From assembly GCF_029338395.1 (NCBI RefSeq), contig NZ_CP119812.1, positions 86,960 through 150,959 of the forward strand: a stretch of 64,000 nucleotides of DNA. The letters are read 5' to 3'. The translations under genes were made by a program, and so were the position numbers. This DNA is from Halorussus caseinilyticus. Lineage in GTDB: Archaea > Halobacteriota > Halobacteria > Halobacteriales > Haladaptataceae. Below, one piece after another: positions 59,873 to 64,000 of the stretch (position 1 is its first letter; the number at the start of each line of letters is the position of its first letter). A model generated the notes under the pieces. The model was not told the origin of the DNA. It did not search any database and saw only the letters and a list, made by a program, of their open reading frames with translations.

Positions 59873-60385
59873 ATGAATTCTAACACAGCTACCGAGTTCC
59901 GAATTCAGTTGAAACACGATCCTAAATTTGAGGAACTCATCGCCGCTAACGAGATGCCAGATGCCCGGATAAAAGTCCGGATTAACGACGAGTATCTCCT
60001 TGGTGACGAGGATCACTACGTTGAAAGTATTATGATTGGGTTAACTCTTGTTGACTTGTTGGAAGCCGCTGAAAACGTTGTGTCGGGTACTAGAGGGTCT
60101 GTTGAATTGCTGGATAGTGGAACGTATTTAGTTCTTGAACCAGAGGACCAGAGAAGGGTTACCATCAGCAAATGTTTTAGTCCTTCTGCGGTCTCAAATC
60201 CAAGTGAGCGTCTCTTTGACCCGTGCATGGCAACACGAGGAGCTGTTATCTCCGAAATTATTCGTGTTGCCGAGGAATGGCGGAATGACGCACTTGAAGT
60301 CAACCCGGATATCACTGCAACTAAATGGTTTAAGAACCTACAGGAAAGCGTCGATAGCCTAAATGATGAATTCCAAGACCGATAG
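59873..60385 (+). CDS. Putative immunity protein for tip B' (170 aa)
   Basis: Homologue of the 174-residue protein at 29691-30215. Shared features are an RIKVRINDEYLLGDEDHYVE segment, a central LTLVDLLEAAENVVSG helix, a TYLVLEP strand and a helical end. ATG at 59873. It would be expressed even when its toxin tip is silent, protecting against kin that carry the tip in active form. Confidence 0.65.
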   Translation: MNSNTATEFRIQLKHDPKFEELIAANEMPDARIKVRINDEYLLGDEDHYVESIMIGLTLVDLLEAAENVVSGTRGSVELLDSGTYLVLEPEDQRRVTISKCFSPSAVSNPSERLFDPCMATRGAVISEIIRVAEEWRNDALEVNPDITATKWFKNLQESVDSLNDEFQDR

Positions 60386-60866
60386 TTTACACTATTTTTG
60401 GTGATGCATCCCAACGGTCTTTCCCTTCAATTGAACCTCGTTAAGAACGCAGACCACACATAGGTTATTGCTCCCTCCTTACTAGAGTACTATCAGTCAC
60501 TCGTTTCGAGGTCGCTAACGGAAAGCGTGCCCTCGACGTACTGGTGGCCGTGGTCGGTGTTTCCAAGCGCGTGATGTCGTCACGGACATCGAAATCGCTG
60601 TCGAACGAGTAAAGGCGACATATCGGCCCCGACACGTCCGCCCCTTTTCGACGCGGTGTATCAGCGTGACGCCGCCCACGACGGAGGGGCGTTGACTTCT
60701 CTCTTCTTCATAGACATTCCGATGGAGTTATTATATGTAGTTGAAAGGACTGGCGTATGACTGTCCAGATTGAGACTGCACAGTAACCGTACTTGTTCCG
60801 TTACTACTGGTTATCGTTGAACGCCTCAGCAATCTTGCTCGCCAAATCGCGGACCAACCGGGCGAT
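60386..60866. other. Intergenic debris after the toxin locus
   Basis: Contains the right-hand zinc-ribbon gene remnant. On the minus strand it reads NTDHGHQYVEGTLSVSDLET and a stop (about 60495-60560). No intact gene is supported on either strand. Confidence 0.45.
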
Positions 60867-61412
60867 TTGGTGGATTCCGAACCACTGTTCTTCCCCGGAA
60901 ACACGACGGACGACCCCGACGCAAAACTAACGCACGTCCGACAACGACTACCTCAGCTTGGCCGATTGAACTACCTCCACAGTACGAATATGGCGTTACT
61001 CTCGGGAGCGTTCGTACTTGCTGTTACCGTCGATACACCCCTCGTCGGGAACGTCCTCGGTCTCGTAGTGCTTCTCATCTGGCTTCAACTTCCACTACTC
61101 GAAATCGACGAGTACGGAACAATCCGAGAAAACATCAAGCACCCGAAATCACTCTACGTCCACATCGCGGGAACGCTTCTCCTTGCACTACTACTCACCG
61201 GCGGATGGGGATTCCAACCGGGCCTCTTCATCACACACACGAACCTATTCAAACCGGACGTAGAGACATTCCTCCAGTACGACCACCAACTCCTTTCGTC
61301 ACTAATCCTCGCTCTCTCGCTGTTCGGGACGACTCTCGGCTTCCTCTGGTTCTTCGAGCAAGAAGCTGACCAAGCCGCCAAAGACGAATCACCCATCTCA
61401 CTCCTTAGTTAG
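60867..61412 (+). CDS. Four-helix membrane protein of unknown function (181 aa)
   Basis: GTG start. After a 35-residue cytoplasmic part (LTHVRQRLPQLGRLNYLHST) come four hydrophobic segments: ALLSGAFVLAVTV, NVLGLVVLLIWLQLPLL, a SLYVHIAGTLLLALLLTGGW stretch, and LLSSLILALSLFGTTLGFLW. A short acidic tail ends the protein. The topology resembles small integral membrane proteins of haloarchaea without known role. It stands alone in the plus orientation. Confidence 0.7.
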   Translation: MVDSEPLFFPGNTTDDPDAKLTHVRQRLPQLGRLNYLHSTNMALLSGAFVLAVTVDTPLVGNVLGLVVLLIWLQLPLLEIDEYGTIRENIKHPKSLYVHIAGTLLLALLLTGGWGFQPGLFITHTNLFKPDVETFLQYDHQLLSSLILALSLFGTTLGFLWFFEQEADQAAKDESPISLLS

Positions 61413-61518
61413 CGACTCGCCGTAATTCGCTACTGCTAGTTTTCATCTCGGACACCTGTATTCGTCAAACTAAGGGAATAGAAAGTGAAAGAGATAATAT
61501 ATTAACCATATTGTAGGA

Positions 61519-61794
61519 TTAGCTATTATTAGACTTACCTTCCAACTCGCTCGCGTCGAGTTCGCCAGCCAAATACGCGCAACCTTTCTCCGTAATCCGG
61601 TACATAGCCTTCGATTCATCAACTCGTTCAAGTAGTCCGTTTTGGCTAAGTGTTCGACACCGTTCAGAGACGTATCGACGGTCGTAGTCGATGTTATAAC
61701 CGATTGTGCTGGGATTAGCGGCGATGCCCGCGTCTCGGAGTAATTCGAGGATGTAATCGTCGGCCCGAGTCATCCAGTCTATCCGCGGGCGCAT
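61519..61794 (-). CDS. Winged-helix PhiH1-repressor-like regulator, paralogue 2
   Basis: Start taken at ATG 61794 (MRPRIDWMTRADDYILELLR), giving 91 residues as in the paralogue at 791-1063. Winged helix with STIGYNIDYDRRYVSERCRT and a wing YRITEKGCAYLAGELDASEL. It diverges from cassette copy 2, mirroring copy 1. The N-terminal half differs more than the wing, so the two repressors may recognise different operators. Confidence 0.8.
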   Translation of the reverse strand: MRPRIDWMTRADDYILELLRDAGIAANPSTIGYNIDYDRRYVSERCRTLSQNGLLERVDESKAMYRITEKGCAYLAGELDASELEGKSNNS

Positions 61795-61962
61795 ACCTCC
61801 AAATCCGGAGAAAGAGCGTTTAGTCCTACTGTTCTGGAACCTATGGGGGCACAAACGTAGTCTACAGCTTACGTTTATCCAGTAAACTTATTACTCCCTT
61901 CAGACATTCCAAATAATAGGAAGCAACTCGCGGACCTGTTGCTCTCGGGTCCAGTTGGCAAA

Positions 61963-62007
61963 GGAAGCGGACCGATGCTTGGGACATCGGGTCCGCGGAA
62001 CGCTTCC
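61963..62007 (+). promoter_or_regulatory. Long hairpin upstream of cassette copy 2
   Basis: GGAAGCG-GACCGATG pairs with CATCGGGTC-CGCTTCC around a TTGGGA loop with a small bulge, 19 bp before the ATG at 62026. Position corresponds to the hairpin of copy 1 but the sequence does not. Confidence 0.35.
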
Positions 62008-62025
62008 ACTTGGACCAGCAGAAGC

Positions 62026-62127
62026 ATGCAAGCCTACTGTGAGGCGGGACTTGAATCTCCCGCACGGATAGCCGCGTGTATCGACTCTGCAAACACTCCG
62101 TCAGAACGCGGAGGTGCCGGACGGTGA
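62026..62127 (+). CDS. Small conserved ORF heading cassette copy 2 (33 aa)
   Basis: ATG 62026, stop overlapping the GTG of the HTH gene. Shares AGLESPARIAA with the 34-aa ORF of copy 1, while both ends differ. Retention of frame and overlap supports a real small product or leader peptide. Confidence 0.5.
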   Translation: MQAYCEAGLESPARIAACIDSANTPSERGGAGR

Positions 62128-62540
62128 CGGCCGAGGCTCTGCCGTCACTTGTAGACCTCCACGGGTTCCAACGAGACGTACTCTTCGCGGTCCGCGCGCT
62201 GGAACGGGACGGCGACCCGCCGCGGGGCCTCCGCGTGAAACGCCGGTTGGAAGCGACGTACTACGAGGAAGTCCATCACGGCCGTCTCTACCAGAATCTC
62301 GACGCGCTCGCTGACCAAAACCTCGTCTCGAAAGGCGCGAAAGATGGCCGCGCCAACGAGTACACTACCACCGAGGCGGCGCGCACTATCCTCGACGCGC
62401 ACGTTCGAGGGCGCGCCGAACAGGTCGGCGTCGAACTCGCCGAAGACGAGAACCCCGACGCCTTCCCGAGCGACGAGACGCCGGACGGCCAGACGGAACT
62501 CGGCGACACAGAGGCCCTGCCAACGGAGGGCGAAGCGTAG
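62124..62540 (+). CDS. PadR-like winged-helix protein, copy 2
   Basis: 138 residues, closely similar to the 1422-1841 product over the whole HTH domain (GLRVKRRLEATYYEEVHHGR) with more differences in the acidic tail. GTG start chosen by comparison with copy 1. It is intact, unlike two later genes of this copy. Confidence 0.8.
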   Translation: MTAEALPSLVDLHGFQRDVLFAVRALERDGDPPRGLRVKRRLEATYYEEVHHGRLYQNLDALADQNLVSKGAKDGRANEYTTTEAARTILDAHVRGRAEQVGVELAEDENPDAFPSDETPDGQTELGDTEALPTEGEA

Positions 62541-63054
62541 TGACCGCCCGCGACGAGTTCGGTCCGGACCTCGATACGGCGATTCCCGAGACGTTCGACG
62601 TATGTCCGGACTGTGGCACGCCGACGGTGAAACTCGGGAGTCACAACTGTCCGACCGACGACTCCTCCAAGACCCGACGCGCGAAGAGCGCGACAAACGC
62701 ATCGAACAAGACCCCTACTCGGACGGCGAAACGGTTCTCGTTCGTGACCGGCCGCGGACGTGGGCGTACGCCTACCACGAGACCGACGCGGACGGCAACA
62801 CGCTTTGTCCCGCCCACCAGAACGCCGACTTCTACGAATGCACGCGCTCGAAAGCGAAGGAACGCCAGTTCGCGCCCTGCCAGTTCTGCCGTCGTATCCG
62901 CGAGGCGAACAGCGACGACCGGGACGCCGACCGCGACCGGAACGGAGACGGGCCGGACCCGAGTGCCGACGCCGACCGGGACTGTGACGCCGAGCGTTCC
63001 GACCGAGAGCGCGCCAACCGTGACCGCGAGCGCGGGGTGGTCGCGTGTGAGTAG
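62540..63054 (+). pseudogene. Cassette zinc-finger gene, copy 2, frameshifted
   Basis: The first 40 codons match copy 1 (CPDCGTPTVKLGSHNCP). A net insertion of two bases at about 62655-62672 then throws the frame. The expected remainder (DPTREERDKRIEQDPYSDGE, CPAHQNADFYECTRSKAKER) is intact in the other frame to 63054. In the shifted frame, translation would run without stop into the small zinc-ribbon ORF and end at 63169. That would give an Arg/Thr-rich 209-residue fusion. Confidence 0.75.
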
Positions 63055-63169
63055 TACATCCTCGGCGCTCGCCGACGGCCACTGTCCCGAGTGCGGCACG
63101 CCGATTACGGCGCTCTCGGCGACCGGCCCGGACGCCCACCATGCCGACCCCTGCGGTTGCACCGTCTAA
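63047..63169 (+). CDS. Small CPxCG zinc-ribbon protein, copy 2 (40 aa)
   Basis: GTG 63047; same arrangement and almost the same sequence as 2331-2453 (CPECGTPI, DPCGC). Through the upstream frameshift its frame is also the continuation of the 62540 frame. Confidence 0.6.
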   Translation: MSSTSSALADGHCPECGTPITALSATGPDAHHADPCGCTV

Positions 63170-63195
63170 CAACCAACCAACGACTCTCGAAACCC

Positions 63196-63552
63196 ATGAC
63201 CGACAACACCAACGCGACTGAAAGCACCGCCAGCAAATCACTCGACACCACTATCGCACCCGCGACAACGAAGGCGGACAAGCAAGACACCATCTACTAC
63301 CTCGAACGCCTCTTCGTCGGCGCGTACCCACCCGGCACCACGCTCCAGTACCACGACTACGAACTCACCCACACGTCCGAGGGCGTCTGGAGCGTCCACC
63401 ACCGCGACGACGCCAATCCCATCGACGTACTGAACGTCGCCGCGTTCCGGAGCGCCACCGAACTACAGGCGTACCTCGACGACCTCGCCAACCACGCCCC
63501 GGACTCCCGAGAGGAATGGCGTACGCACCGAACGCGAGGAAACAACCGATGA
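63196..63552 (+). CDS. Conserved cassette protein, copy 2 (118 aa)
   Basis: Homologue of 2483-2842 with the same YYLERLFVGAYPPGTT and ELQAYLDDLANHAPDSREEW blocks. It is intact. The stop overlaps the ATG of the coiled-coil gene. Confidence 0.7.
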   Translation: MTDNTNATESTASKSLDTTIAPATTKADKQDTIYYLERLFVGAYPPGTTLQYHDYELTHTSEGVWSVHHRDDANPIDVLNVAAFRSATELQAYLDDLANHAPDSREEWRTHRTRGNNR

Positions 63553-64000
63553 GCGCCGACGAGTTCGACCAGCCAATCGACGCGCTCGACCACCACGACC
63601 TCGCCCGCGAAGTCCGGAAGCTCCGCGAGGAAGTCGAAGCACTCCGCGCAGAGTACGAAAGCCAGCAGGTCGAAATAGAACAACTGCGTGGCGACCTGCA
63701 ACGCGAACGCCGCGAACGCAAGGACGCCGAAGAGGAACTGAAGAAAGAGCGCACCCAACAAATCGCTCGCGCGAAGGCCGACGTACGTGAGGACGTGCAA
63801 GACCTCCACGACACGGTGGTTGACGAACAACAGACGCGAAGCCGCGCCGACGCCCAACTCAAACACCGCGTGAACGAACTCGCCGACGCCGCCGACGTGG
63901 AAGTCACCGACGACGACCTCATCGAGAAAGACCGTCTCGTCCGACTCGTCCGGAACGGACCAGAAGACGTGACGGACTCTATCCCGTCCACGAACGCGCC
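63549..64000 (+). pseudogene. Coiled-coil cassette gene, copy 2, frameshifted and cut by window end
   Basis: Matches 2839 onward (REVRKLREEVEALRAEYESQ) through the coiled coil to LIEKDRLVRLVRNGPEDVTD. At about 63978 four bases are missing relative to copy 1 (GACGGACTCTATCCCG versus GACGGACCGCATTTATCCCG), which shifts the frame before the C-terminal domain. The remainder lies beyond the window. Confidence 0.65.

Overview
The window is a haloarchaeal (class Halobacteria) accessory region, probably from a plasmid, megaplasmid or chromosomal island. The evidence is the GC-rich sequence, the Asp/Glu-rich proteins, a Tat-type signal on the copper oxidase, a TFS-like transcription factor, SWIM and IS6-family debris, and several families I know only from Halobacteria. 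I see no replication initiator, rRNA or convincing tRNA.

Layout. (1) 1-3564: decayed relic of a small-gene cassette, CRISPR array 1, a winged-helix repressor, then a six-gene translationally overlapping cassette. (2) 3829-22970: a complete type I-B CRISPR-Cas locus. Array 2 (minus, about 60 repeats) faces cas6-cas8b-cas7-cas5-cas3. Array 3 (plus, 39 repeats) follows cas3. cas4-cas1-cas2 and array 4 (plus, 12 repeats) come next. A fifth array (8 repeats) with a different repeat lies at 22469-22970. (3) 23375-29291: three unrecognised secreted or membrane proteins in one direction. (4) 29691-38141 (minus) and 53041-60385 (plus): two inverted polymorphic-toxin loci. Each starts with a secreted thrombospondin-type-3-repeat protein, followed by its putative immunity gene and then by orphan toxin-tail and immunity cassettes. 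(5) 38423-50000: an IS6-like element, a multicopper oxidase, two VapBC-like pairs, TFS, a wrecked RAMP gene and a two-repeat CRISPR of another type, small zinc-finger and winged-helix genes. (6) 50004-52736: a CHAT protease with a small membrane protein and a broken partner. (7) 60867-64000: a membrane protein and a second, decaying copy of the cassette from (1), in direct orientation about 60.7 kb away.

How the parts work together. The I-B locus looks functional: Cas6 processes the arrays, Cas8b/7/5 form Cascade, Cas3 degrades targets and Cas4/1/2 acquire spacers. The four I-B arrays share a leader that carries a long inverted repeat. The toxin loci look like recombining modules: very similar delivery and pretoxin segments end abruptly and are followed by AT-richer tips and immunity genes.

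The most unusual signal is a dispersed element of exactly 42 bp: 10-bp inverted arms (CTAACCAACA / TGTTGGTTAG) around a variable 22-bp centre. Nine copies and one half copy sit between modules, including both sides of the CRISPR-Cas block.
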